A stretch of DNA of 64,000 nucleotides, from the NCBI GenBank assembly GCA_964242215.1, contig CAXTCJ010000016.1:1-64000 (forward strand), written 5' to 3'. Shown here piece after piece: positions 63,030 to 64,000 of the stretch (positions are counted from its first letter, which is position 1; the number at the start of each line of letters is the position of its first letter). Source of the stretch: LMUY01 sp964242215 (GTDB lineage Bacteria > Pseudomonadota > Alphaproteobacteria > Acetobacterales > Acetobacteraceae). The notes below the pieces were generated by a model. That model did no database searches. It saw only the letters and a list, made by a program, of their open reading frames with translations, and was not told the origin of the DNA. Position numbers and translations under genes: made by a program.

Positions 63030-64000
63030 TCAAGTCATCGCGGCGGCGTCGCTCACAACAAAACAGGCGGTCGTGGCACCGTTCCACTCCTCGGCACGCA
63101 CATGCCCGGCGAGGTGTAGCGGCGTGCCCGGCGTCGCAAGCGCCTGGCCGAGCGGCGTCTCCGCAGCACGGAAGAGCATCGCCTTCACACGGCCCTGGCC
63201 ACCCTCCCCCTCAGCAATCACCCGCAACGTGGCGCCGTCGCGGCCGATCCACTCCGCACGGACGACACGGGCGCGCGGCAAAGCTACAACCGGCTCCTCG
63301 TTGCCGGCGCCGAACGGGGATAGGCGGGCGATCTGCTGGGCCAACTCCACCCCGGCGCCCGCGACCGACACCGTCGCCTCCACGGTGAGGTCCGGGGTGC
63401 GCGGCAAGGCGGCGGCGTGGGCCAGGCGGTCCTCCAGGAAGGCATGGAAATCGTCCATTCGGCTCACGGGCAGGCTGAACCCGGCGGCCATGGCGTGGCC
63501 GCCGCCGGTGGTCAACAATCCCTCGCGTCGCGCCGCCAGCACCGCGGCTCCCAGATCCACCCCCGTGACCGAGCGACCGGAACCGCGCACGATCCCCTCG
63601 GCCAAGGCGCCGGCGAGGGCGGGACGGTTCTGCCGCTGCTTGATGCGGCCGGCGATGATGCCCACAACGCCCGGGTGCCAGCCATCGCCGTGCACCAGCA
63701 GCACGGGGCGGCCCGCATCGGCCTGCGCATGGGCGTGGGCGTGGGCGGCATCGAGCACGGCGGCCTCGAGCTCCTGGCGGTCGCGGTTTACGGCGTCCAG
63801 CTTGGTCGCGAGCGCACGGGCCTCCACCGGGTCGTCGGTGAGCAGCAGGCGCAGGCCGAGGCCCGAATCGTCGATGCGACCGGCGGCGTTGATGCGGGGG
63901 CCCAGCGCCCAGCCGAGCGTGGCGGCGCTGAGGTGATCCTTCGCGGCGGCGACCTCCAGCAGGGCGGCGATGCCGGGCCGGTCGCGTCGGCCCATTACCT
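63030..64000 (-). CDS. recJ: Single-stranded-DNA exonuclease RecJ (5' part cut by window edge)
   Basis: The open frame continues past the window edge; the visible part is the last 320 or so residues of the usual 560-600. It holds the end of the DHH domain (LGWALGPRINAAGRIDDSGL), the DHHA1 domain with LLVHGDGWHPGVVGIIAGRI, SVTGVDLGAAV and the conserved TTGGGHAMAAGFSL, and the C-terminal OB domain (RVKAMLFRA). RecJ degrades single-stranded DNA 5' to 3' in recombination and mismatch repair. It is unrelated to the metabolic genes and is a typical core gene. Confidence 0.95.
   Translation of the reverse strand, partial: VMGRRDRPGIAALLEVAAAKDHLSAATLGWALGPRINAAGRIDDSGLGLRLLLTDDPVEARALATKLDAVNRDRQELEAAVLDAAHAHAHAQADAGRPVLLVHGDGWHPGVVGIIAGRIKQRQNRPALAGALAEGIVRGSGRSVTGVDLGAAVLAARREGLLTTGGGHAMAAGFSLPVSRMDDFHAFLEDRLAHAAALPRTPDLTVEATVSVAGAGVELAQQIARLSPFGAGNEEPVVALPRARVVRAEWIGRDGATLRVIAEGEGGQGRVKAMLFRAAETPLGQALATPGTPLHLAGHVRAEEWNGATTACFVVSDAAAMT

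Overview
The window is high-GC DNA that looks like an alphaproteobacterium of the Rhodospirillales, most probably Acetobacteraceae. The reasons are the family of outer-membrane porin (59908-61446), the many orphan and clustered solute receptors (TRAP, Bug-like, Liv-type), the sugar-acid catabolic genes and the overall codon use. I cannot name a genus from the sequence alone. There are no prophage genes, transposases, CRISPR arrays or rRNA genes. One tRNA gene (Glu, TTC) is present. The two edges cut genes: a ketopantoate-reductase family gene at the left and recJ at the right.

Layout. 1-5.5 kb: a TRAP transporter (receptor plus fused DctQM permease) with a ketopantoate-reductase-like enzyme, a 2-hydroxyacid dehydrogenase and a VOC protein. 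5.6-8.8 kb: a signalling block with a photoactive-yellow-protein (PYP) homologue, an overlapping PAS-PAS-GGDEF diguanylate cyclase, and a divergent EAL phosphodiesterase. 8.8-13.5 kb: a lipoprotein, an aldo/keto reductase, a crotonase, an amino-acid-type receptor and a metallo-beta-lactamase-fold hydrolase. 13.5-26.9 kb: a large sugar-acid catabolic region. It has a GntR regulator, an IlvD-type dehydratase, an AraD/DapA-type lyase, a tetronate pathway (OtnI, OtnK, OtnC) with an FMN-dependent 2-hydroxyacid dehydrogenase, a LacI regulator with two identical operators, and an MFS - uronate dehydrogenase - lactonase operon. 27-31 kb: an acidic unknown protein, an RhlE-type RNA helicase and a renalase-like flavoprotein. 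31.3-35.6 kb: an operon of a YfiR-like periplasmic protein, a TonB receptor and a chemotaxis receptor. 35.8-37 kb: an N-carbamoyl-D-amino-acid hydrolase and a small lipoprotein.

37-48.8 kb is one long minus-strand operon. It combines a CaiB-type CoA-transferase, a complete branched-chain-type ABC transporter (receptor, LivHMGF), a dienoyl-CoA-reductase-like SDR, two acyl-CoA dehydrogenases, an ADP-forming acyl-CoA synthetase and a crotonase, so it probably imports and degrades a carboxylic acid as its CoA ester. 48.9-52 kb: a cupin and a molybdate/tungstate-type transporter whose permease and ATPase are one polypeptide. 52.3-58.3 kb: an SDR, two aldo/keto reductases, free-methionine-sulfoxide reductase, an XylX-type 2-keto-3-deoxy-pentonate dehydratase and xylulokinase. 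58.4-64 kb: a tiny lipoprotein, an orphan Liv-type receptor, the major porin with its terminator, an AT-rich stretch carrying a LysR regulator, tRNA-Glu and recJ.

The items most worth following up are the PYP/diguanylate-cyclase/phosphodiesterase block, which predicts light control of cyclic di-GMP; the LacI-controlled tetronate locus, where a flavin enzyme seems to replace the usual NAD-dependent dehydrogenase; and the YfiR-TonB-chemoreceptor operon, which predicts outer-membrane nutrient sensing passed to the chemotaxis machinery. All functions are inferred from sequence motifs and context read by eye; no database search was possible.
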